From Xylaria sp. FL1777 (lineage: Eukaryota > Ascomycota > Sordariomycetes > Xylariales > Xylariaceae): a stretch of DNA of 64,000 bases. Numbering within the stretch: the stretch's first letter is position 1; each line of letters opens with the position of its first letter. Of this stretch, positions 1-12,653 are shown one piece after another. The position numbers and the translations under genes are program-made. Location of the stretch: positions 1 to 64,000 of the forward strand of contig MU400678.1 in the NCBI GenBank assembly GCA_022578965.1, in the 5' to 3' direction. Under the pieces are notes generated by a model, which was not told the origin of the DNA, did not search any database, and saw only the letters and a list, made by a program, of their open reading frames with translations.

Positions 1-95
1 CAGACCTACCTACCCATACAGACCTACCTACCCATACAGACCTACCTACCCATACAGACCTACCTACCCATACAGACCTACCTACCCATACAGAC
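1..95. repeat. 18-bp tandem satellite, 5 copies plus partial
   Basis: Five perfect copies of the 18-bp unit CAGACCTACCTACCCATA plus a 5-base partial copy. It starts at the window edge, so the array probably extends further left. The copies are identical and C-rich, with no RIP-type decay, in sharp contrast to what follows about 200 bases to the right. It may be a subtelomeric or interspersed satellite; it is not a canonical TTAGGG telomere. Confidence 0.95.
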
Positions 96-290
96 TGTCA
101 AAGGTATGAAGAAGTGTACGATATAGCAAGTACAGTAGTGTATTCAAGATAACTAGAAGTAAGGAAGGTAACCCAAAGAACAAAGGGAATAGGTAATATA
201 TATAGCCCAAAGGTATAAAGTGTACTATATCCATTTATTCCAATACTTCTACTTACTTTAAACCCGTTTATTCTAGCAACAATAAAACTA
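96..290. other. Low-RIP tract beside the satellite
   Basis: About 195 bases of near-normal composition between the satellite and the AT-rich block. Read on the minus strand it begins TGTTGCTAGAATAAACGGG and ends CTTTGACA, so a small TG...CA solo LTR or the 3' LTR of the copia element to the right is possible. No matching copy was found at the other end of that element, so this remains a guess. No open reading frame of note is present. Confidence 0.4.
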
Positions 291-1607
291 TGTTTTTATA
301 TGTATTTAATATAAAATGTAAACTGTATAATGTTATAAGTATTATTTCCTAAGTAAATTTAAAAAGATATAGTTATAAAAAAAGTAATATATTACTGTTT
401 TTTTTTTTTTTTTATAATTTATATAAGTAGTTATACTTTAAGCATACTACTAAATATTTATTTTATTGTTTTAAATTTTGTTTAAAGTTTTTAGCGCTAG
501 TTAAACTTATAAAAACCTCTATAAAAAAAAAAAAAAACAATAAACATATACTAGTTTTACAAGCTTTAATTACTTTACTAAAAAAATATAGTTCTTAATT
601 TTAAAGTTTTTAAGTTTTAAATATAAGTAGTTTTTTAAAATAACTTATTAATAAACTTATAATATATTATATAATAAGCATAAGTTTTAGCTATTAAGTA
701 AGTTATTAATGTTATACTAAATAAATAGCTTTTAGACTTTTTTTAAAACAAATTTTAAAAAAGTTTGTTGTTTTTTTTAAAGAATATTTTTTGTTTGTAA
801 TTTAATAGTTACGTTTTTAACAAAGTTGCAGTTTTAAAATATTGCAATTTTACTTTTAGCAAAGTTTATAATTAATGTTATAACATAAATATGCTATTTT
901 GTGTTTTTTTATAAATTCTTTATTAGTTTTTTTATAAATATAAAAAATAAACTAATTTAAGTATGTTTATTATTTTTTTTGCAGTTATAAAAAGCGCTAA
1001 AAATATTTTAAGTAAAAGCGTTTAGTATTACTTTACTAATTTTCTAGTTTTTTTTTTTACTAAAGTAGCTAAAAAATATAGCTTTAAAGTAAACATAAAA
1101 CATAAACAAATATAATTTAAATGTTTAAAATTAGTTTAAGTATGCTATTATTTTATTACTTGTAGTTTTTAAATTTAATAAAAGTTCTGCTAAAAAACTA
1201 AGTAAGTTTATTAATATAGCTATATTTTTTATTACTAATGGTTAAAAATTCCTACTATTTTTTTACTAAAGTAAATAAAAGCTGCAAATTTAAAAAACAA
1301 TATAAAAAGTATACTTAATAATTAATTTTAAGTAAAAAGTTTAATTTTTAGTTCTTATAATATTAACTTAAGTTATATAAAAGCAGTAAGTAAAAATCCT
1401 TTAGTAAATTATTAATAGTTATATAAGTAGCTTAATATTACTTAATTATAAAAAGTTAAGCTTATAATAAGTGCTAATTATATAATAGCTTTATTAATAT
1501 AATATTTTAGTAAAGCTTTACTTATAGTATAAAATAAAGCTTTATTTTTTAATATAAAGTAAAGTTTTTAGTATAATATAAAGTAGCTTTTGCTTTTGCT
1601 AGTTCTT
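291..1607. other. AT-rich RIP-degraded tract, no gene recognised
   Basis: Very A+T-rich sequence with long T and A runs (for example near 400-415 and 520-535). It lies downstream, on the minus strand, of the end of the copia pol remnant and should contain its 3' untranslated region and 3' LTR. I could not find an LTR pair here by comparison with 39.3-39.8 kb. No frame or structural element could be supported. Confidence 0.5.
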
Positions 1608-2638
1608 TTATTTTAAGCTTAAAGCATTTTAAAATGCAAAAAATTTGTTTTTTAGTAGCGCTTTTATTAAGCTATTTATTATTTGTTTATTAATAAAAAC
1701 GTATTAAAGTTTAACATTTTTAGCAGCTTATTATTTACAAACAAACTTTAATTACGTAATAATATATTTAGTATTAGCGTAATAAAAGAAATTTTTAGTT
1801 AAAGCTATAGCTTTTTAATTATTATAATAAATAACTATAGTTTTTATTTTTTAAATAGCGTTTAACTTTTTAAGCAATAACTTAAGCTATATAGCTTTTT
1901 TAATAGCTTAGGTTTGCTTAATGTATTTTACTTTATATAAAGATAATAATATAATAGCTTAACGCTTTAAACTTTAGTTTAAAGCTATGCTTTTAAAATT
2001 AAAAATATACTTAAAAATAAACTTTTAAGTGTTTTAATTGCTAGCATAGTTTGCATTAAAGTAGCTAGTTAGCTTTTAAAGTTTTTTACAATAAGCTAGT
2101 TTTATATTTACTGTTTTTTTTAAGTACTTAAAAATCTTTATAATAGCTGCTTTATAAGCTTTATTAAGCTTTATTATAAAGCAGCTATAAAAAAATATAG
2201 CATAAGCAATATTTAGTTAAATATTAAGCATAGCATATATTAAAGATTTTATAGCACTTATATATTAAGCCTTGTTTTTTAAGCTAGATATATAGTTAGT
2301 AGCTAAAAGTTTAAAAGCCTTAGTTTTTATAAAAATATTTTTAAGCTTTACTTCTTAAAAATCAAAATTTTATAGAACTTTCTTAATATAAGCGCTTTAA
2401 CTTAAGTAAATTATTTAGTTAAGCTTATTTTTTTTAATTATTATACTTAAATAATAAAAGCAAAAACTTAAATCTATTATATTAAACTATTTATATAAAG
2501 CTATTTTAACTTCGTTTATTTCTTTTATAAATAAAACAGCAATTAATAAGTTATTTATATATATAGCAATATATATATGTTTTTTTGTAAATACTTTAAT
2601 ATTAACATTTAATAAAGTAAATTTTAAGCTTTTAAAAA
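1608..2638 (-). pseudogene. Copia pol fragment: RT C-terminal half and RNase H
   Basis: Minus-strand translation from about 2620 down shows IAIYINNLLIA, the copia RT catalytic box, normally YVDD followed by LLIA. Further on come EINEVKIAL, YLS*SAYIKKVL and YAMLNI*LNIAYA. The RNase H part follows at about 2100-1620: KIFKYLKKTVNIKLAY, YFNANYASN*NT and IKKAI*LK, then a tail reading IINSLIKALLKNKFFAF. These are typical of copia RNase H and of the end of copia pol. In-frame stops fall at Gln and Trp positions (QSAYI, IWL), and both catalytic aspartates of the RT box are Asn. This is RIP decay; the protein cannot work. It stops near 1608, after the usual last residues of pol. Confidence 0.88.
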
Positions 2639-2724
2639 GGGAATTAATACAGACACATAAAGAATTAATACAAACATATGATCTTACAGATACATAATGC
2701 TCTTATTAGCTTAATTAAAAAATG
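2639..2724 (+). repeat. Left TIR of element E
   Basis: 86 bases that match the reverse complement of 6131-6216 apart from mostly transition-type differences. The TIR contains two direct copies of a 21-base motif (GAATTRATACARACACATRAA type), one starting right after the terminal GG, which could be transposase binding sites. The left target duplication TTTAAAAA is at 2631-2638. Confidence 0.88.
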
Positions 2725-5700
2725 GACTCCATAGTACTTCCTGCCTTAACAAACTTATTTCCCACCTTTATTTAACTAATTAGATTTAAAGCTTAATTTT
2801 TTTTCTAATAGCATTATTTTTATGTAGACTTTTTAATATAGGTATTATAATAAACTATTTAAACAACGTGTTAGCTTTTAAATATTAACATTTTATATGT
2901 TATAATAGTAGTTTTTACTTATAGAACATTATTAAACTACTGCAAATAGTTGTATTAAGTATTTATTAATTTAATTATTTTAGCTTTTATTAATTTTTTT
3001 GCTTTTGAATATTAGGCTATATTTAATGCCTGTTAAACTTGCTACCTATAGTTCTTTTTGCTTTAAGCACTATTAATTAACTATATATTTAGCGCTAAGT
3101 AAAAAAATAACTATTGCTTCTGCTAGTACTGCTATATTAGCTTTTGCTTTGCTTAAGCTTAGCTAAAGTTAATTTATTTTAGCTATTTAGTAAGTAACCT
3201 TGTTTTTAGCTTGTTAGCTGTTTTCCTAAAGCTTTGCTTGGTAGCTTATTTAGTTTAATTGCAAGCTTACTAAAAATTGCTTCTGTAAAGTTCTTTAGTT
3301 AACTACAAAATATTATAGCAATTTTAAAGTTGTAAATTTGTTTATATATATTTTCTAATAATAACTTTTATAACCTTTAACGTAAGTAAATGTTTAATTT
3401 ATTAAAAAAGCTTACATATGCTAGCTTAAAGTAAACCTTATAACAACATAAAATCTTAAGTTTAATAAAAACCAAACAGTTATTAGTGCAATGTTTAATG
3501 TTTAATAAAAAAAGGTTATTTGCGTTTAGTATAGCTTTGCAAGCAATATAATATTGCAAGTTAAATAAGTTAAGCCTTTTTAAAGCTATAACTATTTAAA
3601 GCTTACTTAAGTAATCAAAAAACAATAATAAATATTTGCGTTAAGTTAAAACTTTATTTTAAGCATAAGCTTATTTAAAATTATGCTTTTAGTTAGCTAT
3701 TATTTTTTGTATTGCTTTAACAAAACTATATAAGTAATTTATGCTATTTAAAAAGTAGCTTTTTATATTATTATTGCTTGCTTTTATGCTTAATATAACC
3801 TAAATGCTAAAGTTGCAATATTTACAAATATAATAATGTGCTTACTACATCTTAAAAAGCATATAAGTTTTATAGATATATCGTAAAATAAAGCGCTAAT
3901 TATTAAATCGTTAACAAAAGTTAACTTATGCTTTTTTATATATAGCTTTTATTTTTATAAATATTACTTTTTTTTATATAATTAAAACGCTTTAATATAT
4001 ATAAAGAATTTTTTCGTTATTAGTAAACGTAGCTTTAACTAGCTGCTTGTTTAAAAAAGTTAACTTTACTAATGCATAACTAGCAAAAGTAGCATTTTTA
4101 TTTTCGCTAGTAATAAAGCTACTACTATTAATTTAACTTAAAACTTATTTTTGTTTAGCTTTAAGCAAAACGTTAAAATTAATATAATATATGCAGATTT
4201 ACTGCTATAAAAAAAAAAACTAATAATTTAATATAGCTTTTATTGCTTTGTTATAATTAGTTATAACTATATTAGGCTTTTATATTATATGTTATATTAT
4301 AAGCTAACGAATATTTTTAGCTAAGAACTAGAAGCCTTTTTGCCTCTTGTTATTAATTAAGCCAAATGTAGCATTAAAAACCGTTTTTAAGCAGGTTTAG
4401 CTTATTGCTTGAAACAACAGCAGCTTAAATCAATTAGTATTATATATATTATTAAAGCTAACAACCTTAAAAAATTGCTTCTATATTTTTAAGCAGTAAA
4501 AAAACGTTTAAACTAGTTTAACTAAGCAGTTTAGCTTATTATTAGCTCACTTTATTAAGTAAAAAACCTTTTGCTTATTAAAAAGCTTAATAAAAGCAGT
4601 AGTTAAGTTATAGCTATTTAGCTTAGCTCAGTTAATAAGGCTTTAAGCATTATAAATATCTCTTTAAATAAAAACAGACCTTTTGTATTGCTGTTTTACT
4701 ATGCTTTAAACATCTTAAGCTTAAATATTAACTTAGTAGCTAATTGATTTAACAGTTACTTTTACTAAGTTCGTAAGCTTGCAATAAAAAAAGTAAGCAA
4801 AAAAGTCTAAGCTTAAGCTATAATTATACTAGTAATGTTTTGCATTTTTGTATAGTTATAATAACTATTAACCCTTATTTATAGCTTTAGCAATAACTAC
4901 TTATTTATAGCTAGTTTTTTAAAACTTTTGCTGCTAAAGTTTTTTGCTTTTGCTTTTTTTAACGTGTTTAAATTAGTTACATTTAATAAAGAATTAAATC
5001 GGTTGTTTTTTAAACAAATATATGTGATTTTTAGCAAAACTAAACCTATTGTTTTTCGAAAATAAATTAACGTAGTTAAAAAGCGCATTAGCTATAAAAA
5101 ATAGGTCGCTTAAAATAAGTAGGTTAAAAATGGTCTCTAGAACTAAAAACAGTAAATAGTAGCTAGCTAACAAAGTGCTTGCTTTAAATAGCAAAGCTAG
5201 CATAAAAGAAGTTTGTTTAAGCAATACTATTATAAATAAAGTAGCTTTAATTAAACTTAGTGCAAATAACTTTATTAATAAACGTTAAAGCAGTAAATAT
5301 AAAAGGAAAAAGTTATAGCTATTTAAATTTAATAGTAACTACTTTTATTTGTTTTTTTACTAGTATATGTATTTATACAAGCAAACTAAATTTATAAAAA
5401 GCTATTAACCTTTTTTTATAATTTTACGAATTAACCGTAAAGCTAATATAAATTTTTTACAAGTAGCAGTTAGCAAGCTAGCAGTACAAAACAATTCAGC
5501 AAACTAAAATCTTAAAAAAACAGAAGTAAAACTAACTTTTAAGCTAAGCATAAGCATTTATATACATTAAAGCCTTAGTAAATAAAAGAAAATATTGCTA
5601 AAGAAAATCTTATAATTAGTACAAATCTTTTATGCTAGCTTGTTAAGTTTTTTACGGCTATATAAGTATAAAATAGTGCTAAAAAAATAAAAGTAAGCAC

Positions 5701-6130
5701 TAAAGATATTATTAAAAGCATTATTGTTACCGAAGCTATAAAATAAAGAAATACTCTTGCTACTATAACTAAATACAAAGAATTAGCAAGTTAAAGTAAT
5801 TACAAAAGCAGCAAATAGCCTATTACATAAAAAAAGTAAACAGAAAAAAAAATAACAAAACGTACGTTATCTTTTTTAACAATAAGATAAATTATCTAGA
5901 ATAAAAGTGCGCTTATATAACAACTAAAGCTCAAAAAGTTTAAAAAACATCGTATAATATAAAAGTTAATTAGTATTACAAAATTAAAGTGTACAATAAA
6001 TATATTTTTAGTATTAACAAAGTAAAAAGCGTAAAATATAAAATATAAACAGGATTAAATCAACAGAATGTATAAGGAAAAATATAAAATGAACAACATT
6101 AAGTACATAAGAAAAAACAGTGTGTACTAA

Positions 6131-6216
6131 CATTTTTTAATTGAGCCAATGAGAGCATTATGTGTTTATAAGATCATGTGTTTGTATTAATTCTTCATGT
6201 GTTTATATCAATTCCC
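6131..6216 (-). repeat. Right TIR of element E
   Basis: Reverse complement partner of 2639-2724, better preserved (CACATGA motifs intact where the left copy has CATAAAG or CATATGA). The right target duplication TTTAAAAA is at 6217-6224. Confidence 0.88.
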
Positions 6217-6224
6217 TTTAAAAA

Positions 6225-8329
6225 ATATAAATAAAGTTTTATACTAAATCTTAAGTAATTGCTTTAAGTTATATAAAGCTTTATTTAGTTTGCATACTTT
6301 ATTAAATCTATTATTAAACTTAAGTAATTGTTTAACGTAAATTTTTTTAAGTATTTTTTTATATAAAAAAGCCGTTTTAATATTTATTTGTTTAAGTTTA
6401 AAATTTAAAGCTGCAGCTATAACAAATATAGCTTTATAGCTTATAAGCTTAACTATTAAAACAAAGGTTTTATTATAGTTTAAGCCTTTTATTTATTTAA
6501 AGCTTTTAACTATTTAATAAGCTTTATATTAAATAATTAACTTATTTAATTCTTATTTTAGCTTAAATACTTATTTGCTTAATAGTGCTTTATAGCTTAA
6601 TAGTAACTTATAAAGTTTTTAAGTTTTATTATTTATTAATAACTTATATTTGCTTTTTATAGCTTTATGCTAGCTAAATTAATAAGCGCTATTTTTTACT
6701 TATTAAAGCGTTTTAAGCTTTACTGCTTTAGCTAAAAAAAATGTATATGTTATATTTATTAGCAATATTATTACTTAAAATAAATCTGCATTATTAAAAG
6801 CTATAGTAGCTTTATGCATTAAGTTTATAGCTAATAGCTATAAATGCTTTAGTTATTTTACTTTAAGTTAAAAATTAAAGTAATTTTTTTAAACTTTAAA
6901 AAGTAGCATTATTATAATAAAGTTTTGCATTACTAGTTTATTATTTTTAAAGCTTTCTAAAGTATAAATTAAAAAATTAAAGCTTAAATTAGTTTTATTA
7001 ACGCTTTTTAAATTAAGCTTAGCATTTAGTTTAAAACTTAAAGTAAAATTTAAGCTTAAAAGTATACTACTAAATAAGCTTAATATAAAGTGCTTAAATA
7101 AGTTTTTTATTATTAAAACGCTATTAATTAAGCGTTTATAAGTATAATAAGGCATACTTTTTTTTAAATTAAGTAATTTAAAGTTTATTACTACTATGTT
7201 TTCTTTAAATCTAAAGAAAACTTAAAGCTTAGCACGTTTTATAGCGCTTATGTTTTTTATAGCACTTTTAGTTCTAATAATATATATAGTACTAATGTTT
7301 AAGCTATAAAAAAAGTAAACAATACTAAACGTAAAAAATTAATCCTTAATAAAAGTATAAATGTGTTATTTTTTAAAGTAAATATTATTAGCTTAAATTA
7401 CTTTGCTAAAGTTTAAAAAAATAAAGTAATTTATAATGCTTTTTTTTTAGTATTTTAGCATTATATAAAGCTTTGTTTTTTTGTTATAAATTAAAGCTTT
7501 TTTTTTTAGTAAATAAAAGCTTAAGCTATTAACTATATAAAAGTATGCAAAATCTAGTTAAACTTTATATTACAACTTATAAAGCATCTAGTTTTTTAGT
7601 TGCTTAACTAGGTATAAATTCTTTAAATAAAAAGCAATACATATTAAAACCAGCTAATAATAAAGATTTACTTTATTAGCTATAGCTATAATTAATAAAC
7701 GTTAAATAATGTTTTTTAGAACTTTTATAGCTTTTTTTGTTACTTTGTTTTACTAGTATTAATTAATAGCAAAAAAAAATAACACTATTTTTTTATTTTA
7801 ATATATAAATTTAAAAGCATTATTAATAAACGTTAATTTTTAATTTAATGTTATAATATAACATTATTACTTAAGTTGCTTTTTTTAATTTAAGAACGCT
7901 TAAAATAATTAAAAAAAATTAGCTATTAACTTTATAAAAATTATTTAAGTTATTTTAATAAAATTATTACAAATAATAGCTTATTAAGTTAACTTATTAT
8001 ATTTTATTACTTTATTAATATAAGTTAACATGCTAGCAAAATTAATATGCAGTAATTTTAGCTTTTAAGTTTCTTTTTGTAATAATTTGCAATAAAGGGC
8101 TTTTTTTATTCTTTTTTTAATATATGTTTTATAAAAGCAGTATTTTTAAATAAAAGCTATTTTAATAAAACAATCTACTAAATTTTAAAAGCTTTAATTA
8201 CTAAAGTATTTTAGCCTTTTGTACTAAATTTACATATTAAAGTTAAAAAAAAAGTAAACATAAAAACTAATATTTAAAGCTATAATATTTATATTACTAT
8301 TAAAAGTATTAACTAAATATAAGCTTTTA
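6225..8329 (-). pseudogene. Copia pol fragment: integrase region to N-terminal RT
   Basis: On the minus strand the frame from about 6480 down to 6230 reads GLNYNKTFVLIVKLISYKAI, then FKLKQINIKTAFLYKKI, IYVKQLLKFNNRFNKVCKLN and KALYNLKQLLKI*YKTL. This is the palm and fingers of a copia RT: GxDYxxTFAPV, QMDVKTAFLxG, VCKLxKALYGLKQ and WYKTL, the last with Trp turned into a stop. The part between about 7200 and 8329 should be integrase. A weak match (KLLHINFAS, compare LIHSDxxGP) lies near 8060, but most of it is too decayed. The open stretch at 6889-7155 on the minus strand lies between the integrase and RT regions and is probably a linker of this pol. The piece is bounded by element E on the left and A1 on the right. 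Confidence 0.8.
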
Positions 8330-8826
8330 TGTAATGGACCTGTTATACATTAATATAACGGGTTTGCCCTTAGGGTCTTGATTTGCAGGTAATAATAGGA
8401 TCCTTAGCGGTAGTCCGTTAAGGAGGTTTTCAAGGAACTTCTACTACTATGCATTAATAGGGGTTTTAAGGGATTAAAAGTAATAAATGTATTAATGCTT
8501 AGCAGTTATAAAGTAAATAAAATTAATAGCTAAGGAGCTAAAACTAAATAAATAACTAAATATAAAAAGTGCTTAATTATATAAACAAAAAAAAAGTAAA
8601 AAAAGTAGTAACTTTTTTTAGATTACTATAAGTTTAGCAAGCACTAAATTACTGTAAGCTTAGTAAGCTTTAAATTACTATAAGCTTAGTAAGCTTTAGA
8701 TTACTATAAGCTTAGTAAGCTAAATAAATTATTATATAACTTGGCTTTAGTTAGCGTAAAACCTCCAAAGTATATATAAAAATATTAGGTTGCTTTAAAG
8801 GCTACCTTAGTGCTAATTTTGTAATA
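8330..8826 (-). repeat. A1 3' LTR (left), 497 bp
   Basis: It starts TGTAATGGACC on the plus strand and ends GTAATA. It carries four 26-bp tandem units at 8622-8725 (ATTACTATAAGCTTAGTAAG type). The first half is clearly less RIP-mutated than the same half of the right LTR (it keeps GGGTTTGCCC, GGATCC and CCGTTAAGGAGG), while its second half is more mutated. The length equals that of its partner exactly. Confidence 0.93.
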
Positions 8827-8997
8827 TTATTTCTTTTTTTCTAAAATTGTTGTTTTAATAATTTTCTATAAATATTCTCCCTTTTTTTTTCTTTACATGT
8901 TAAAATATTAAAGCGTATTAAAAAAACTAACCGCTTATTAAAAATAAAGCAAAAACTTATTTTTGCTTTTTTTATTAATTTTATTAGTTATAAAATT

Positions 8998-9480
8998 ATG
9001 TTTTGTTTTTGTTGCTTTAATTGGTTACTAACGTATAAAATAACAGATAATATGTTTTATTGCTTTAAATGTGTGCATGTTAGCTGCTTTTGCAACAGAT
9101 TAAAGGTTTTAATTAACTTAATTAACAATATAGTTTCTAAGCACTGTTGTTTTAAGAAAAAAAAAAAGCAAGCAAAGCAACAGCTGCTTTTAGTTTAAAA
9201 AAAACTAAAACAAGCTTAAAATAGCTTTAATTTTGTTTTAAGCAAGCTAGCTTAGCTTTGCATATAAAAACATTTTCTAAAAGCAAAAAGCGTTAAAATG
9301 GTTTAGCAAAAGCTTTAGTTCTTAAATAAATTAAACAAAATAAAACGCATTAAAAAAAAACAAAAAACGCTAGCAAAAAAGCAAAAACAATAAAAAAAGC
9401 AGGCTAAAGCAGCACAAGCTGCTTTATCCAAATTTAATTAAAATTTTTTAAGCGTTTTTTTTAAGGTTAACTTTTTTTTT
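8998..9480 (+). pseudogene. Antisense Cys-rich/coiled-coil ORF of A1
   Basis: The frame opens at ATG 8998 and is uninterrupted for 66 codons to 9198; the same frame continues with TAG/TAA stops to about 9480. The N-terminal part is cysteine-rich (MFCFCCFNW, CFKCVHVSCFC, SKHCCF). It is followed by a Lys/Gln/Ala-rich segment that looks coiled-coil (KKKKKQAKQQ, then AKKQKQ*KKQAKAAQAAL). It runs opposite to gag-pol, between the LTR and the chromodomain end of pol, and may overlap the 3' end of pol. Equivalent frames occur in B1 (12654) and B2 (31063). Similar Cys-cluster plus coiled-coil hypothetical ORFs are familiar from fungal gene sets, but I know no function. Confidence 0.6.
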
Positions 9481-9509
9481 TTAGTTTTAAGCAGTTAAAG
9501 TATTAGCAG

Positions 9510-12030
9510 TAAAACTAATTTATAATTACTGCAGCAGTTTTTAAGTATTTTTTAAGTTCTTAAGTATTATTAACATATAAATATTTGTTTTATTTAATAA
9601 AATATTTAACGTTATTATTGTTTTAATAAAAATCTAGTATATTTTTAACCTTATAAATATTTTGATTTATTTTTATTTTTAGTTATATTTTAATAAATGT
9701 TTTAATAAGTACTAGTTCTAGTAAAAAAATATAAAAAACAGGGTAAATTTACATGTTCTTTAGTAATAATAGTTTATAGTTAATAAGTAAAATGATTTCT
9801 TTAATTTTAAAAAAGCTAAGTTTTTTAAATTTTAATTTATTGCTTAATTGTTTTGTTTTAATTTAGAAAATATTAATGTTTGCATTTTGTTTTTGTTATA
9901 GCAAGTAAACCTTGTTTTTTTTTTTAAAGGTTAGTTTTTTAGTTTGTTTTTTGTTATAGTATATTAACATCCGTTGTTATAAAAACTAAAAACATAATTA
10001 TAGTTTAGCTTATAGCGTTTTAATTTCTATTATAATAATTTTTGCTTAAAGTACTATAGTTAAAATAACAAGTGCTTTTATTAATGTTTTTTTTTGTTTT
10101 TTAGTAGTTGCTTGCTATTTATAAACAGCTTTATGCAAAAATATGTTTATATTTTTGTTTGTTAATATATTATATAAAATTTATGCTATTAGTAATAGTT
10201 TTACTTAATTGTTTTATTAGTAGTTAATATAACTTTATAAATATTATTTTAGTATTTAGTTTAGTTTTTTTGTTTGTTTGTTAGTTTATAAGTAGTAAGC
10301 AGTTAAAAACTTTAGTTTAATACTAATAAGTTTAAAAAAACTAATTTTAAACTTAGAAATAAATAGTTTATTTTAGTTTAAAACAATTTTCTTTAGTAGC
10401 TTATGTTTGTTTAAGTATTAGCATACAAAGGCGTATGCAAATTGTTTAACTATTATATTTCCTTTAAATAGTAAAAAGTAGGCATACTTAATAAGTTTAT
10501 TAATAATAACTTATATTTTATTATATTATACTTCTGTAACTAAATTAATTAATAAAAGTAGTACTGTAATAAAATCTTAAGCAATAGTATGCTATGCTTG
10601 TTTAAATATTTATATAAGTTATAGTAGTTTATAAAGCTTATATTAAGCTGCTTTAGCTTTATTATAAATATTGCATTTTTTTATAATAAATTTAACTATG
10701 TTTTATAGTCCTAAAAAATCGTATTTTTTCCGTAGTTGTTTAACTATTTTTGTTGCTTCTTGGTGTTTATATAATAAATATTTATAAAATTTCTTAATAA
10801 ACTTGTTTTGTAAAAATTCTAGTAAATAAACCTTATGTTTATATATTAGCTTGTTATTTTTTAATCCTTTATGTTTTTGTAGCTATGCTAACTTCTTTAA
10901 GTTATAAGCTTATTGTAGCTATATATTTATGAAGTCCTTAAGTATAACTTTAACTTTTAAGCTTTTATTTTTTTAAAAATGCAATACTTAAATGTTTTTT
11001 TTTAAAACTTTAAATCTTTTTTAACTTCGTTAGCTAAATATATCTGCTTAAATGTTTTCTTTTCCTTTAATGTAACATATTTTAAAGTTAAATTTAGAAA
11101 AAAAAACTATTTAATTTTTATGTTATTTAATAATCTTTTATATAGTTATAAATTTTGTTAAGTTTTAATAATCTAAATAAATCTTAATTAGCTTTATAGT
11201 TCTTATAAAAAACAGTTTTTATTTTTTAAGTGCTATAATAATTGCAAGCAGTTCTTTATTATATATTAAGTATTATAATGCTGCGTTTTATAATGCTTTA
11301 AAGTAATAAGCTACTAAGTGCTATTTTCTGTTGTTTTTTAGTTGTTTTAAAACTTCTGCAATTATATCATTTAAAGCATTTATTTTTAGCTTTTTCTTTT
11401 TCTATAGATTAGATAGTTTAACCATAAGGTCAAAAATAACTTTTAGTTTTAGTTCTTTAAAAGCTTTTTAAGCTTTTTTTAAAATTAAGAAGAATTTTTC
11501 CTTATATTTTTTTTTTATATACTTTATAAAATAAAACGCTATTTTTTTAAAGTCTTAAATTAACATTTAAACATAGTTTAAAAATCTTAATGCTTATTGT
11601 ATGTTTATAATAGTAGTTAAGTTAAATATCTTTTAATTTCGTACTGTGTTAATTTTTAACTATTAAATCTATATTTGTTCTAAGGTAATTATAAATCCTA
11701 AAAAGTTGATTTTTTGTATATACTATATATACTTTTTTGTATTAAGTTGTAATTCTGCTTGTTTAAGTATTTTTAACACTTAAGTTATATATTTTTTGTG
11801 TTCTTTTAGCGTTTTAAAATAAATAAAAATATTGTTTAAGTAAATAAACACAAATTTGTTTAAAAACTTTCGTAAGATTATTATTATTATATGTTAAAAG
11901 CTAGCTAGTACGTTTTGTAGTTTTTGTAGCATAACTATATACTTATATAGTTTATGTACTGTTTATATAGCTGTTTTTCATTTTTTTCCTTTAGCTATTC
12001 TAATAGCATAATATTTATTTAAAATATTAA
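9510..12030 (-). pseudogene. A1 pol 3' part: RT palm, RNase H, integrase, GPY/F, chromodomain
   Basis: Minus-strand order, reading right to left. RT at about 12015-11640: RIAKGKEWKTAI, YIVMLQKLQNVLASF, FIYLNNIFIYFKTLKEH and INFLGFIIT. RNase H probably lies at about 11600-10950. The integrase zinc-binding part is at 10790-10640 (HQEATKIVKQLRKKYDF, KKCNIYNKAKAA). The integrase core is at about 10640-9950: DFIT, KYAYFLLFKGNIIVKQFAYA, LFISKF and TNKQTKKLN. GPY/F is at 9905-9730 (NKLKFKKLSFFKIKEI). The chromodomain is at 9690-9510 (NIYKVKNILDFYQNN, VKYFIK). Stops replace Trp and Gln; the RT active-site Asp pair reads Asn-Asn; integrase Asp and Glu positions read Asn and Lys. Element B1 interrupts the RT at 12030. 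Confidence 0.9.
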
Positions 12031-12553
12031 TGTAATAAACTTATTATATATTAATATAACAGGTTTGCCCTTAAGGTCTTAATTTATAGGTAATAATAGA
12101 ATCTTTAGCAGTAGTCCGTTAAAAAGGTTTTTAAAGAACTTCTATTACTATGCATTAATAAGGGTTTTAAAAGATTAAAAGTAATAAGTATATTAATGCT
12201 TAGCAGTTATAAAAAAATAAAATTAATAGCTAAAAAGCTAAAAACTAAATAAATAACTAAATATAAAAAGTATATAATTATATAAACAAAAGAAATAGTA
12301 GTAATAATTTATAAACGTTTTTTCTTTTAATAAACTTAACGCTATATTGTTTTAAGTCCAAAGCTTAATAAACTTAACGCTTAAGTTTGTTAAGTTTAAA
12401 GCTTAATAAACTTAATGCTTAAATTTATTAAATTTATGCATTAAACCCTTATAGTAGTTTAAATATATATTTTTTTAACAAATAAAACTTCTTTTATGTA
12501 TGCTTTTTTTATATATAGCCTTTTAACTGGCTTAGTTAGCTCATTTTATAACA
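12031..12553 (-). repeat. B1 3' LTR (left), 523 bp
   Basis: It starts TGTAATAAAC and ends ATAACA. It holds three 38-bp tandem units (12327-12440), each largely palindromic (core AACTTAACGCTTAAGTTTGT). A minus-strand polypurine tract (AAAAAAAAAAGGATAA) follows directly at 12554-12570, as expected beside a 3' LTR. Confidence 0.94.
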
Positions 12554-12653
12554 TTATCCTTTTTTTTTTATAATTATTGTTTTAATAATTCTATATTTCC
12601 TTTTTTGTAAGTTTCTTTCCTTTATTTTTTTTTTTTTGTTTTTTGTGCTTATT

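Larger units (their letters stand above)
2639..6216. mobile_element. Element E: 3.6-kb TIR DNA transposon inserted in copia RT
   Basis: The ends are inverted repeats of about 86 bases starting GGGAATT. The flanks are an exact 8-base direct repeat TTTAAAAA (2631-2638 and 6217-6224). The copia RT reads up to the right flank and resumes after the left flank, so this is an insertion into element D. Long TIRs with an 8-base duplication fit a hAT or Mutator-like element, and I cannot choose between them. The interior (about 2725-6130) is heavily RIP-mutated, with retained short minus-strand ORFs at 3377-3559, 4897-5088 and 4994-5224. No transposase motif could be recognised on either strand. Confidence 0.82.

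Noticed and set aside
3377..7155. Short minus-strand open frames at 3377-3559, 4897-5088, 4994-5224 and 6889-7155 as independent genes
   Set aside because: They lie inside element E or copia pol and are chance gaps between RIP stops; they are mentioned only under those elements.
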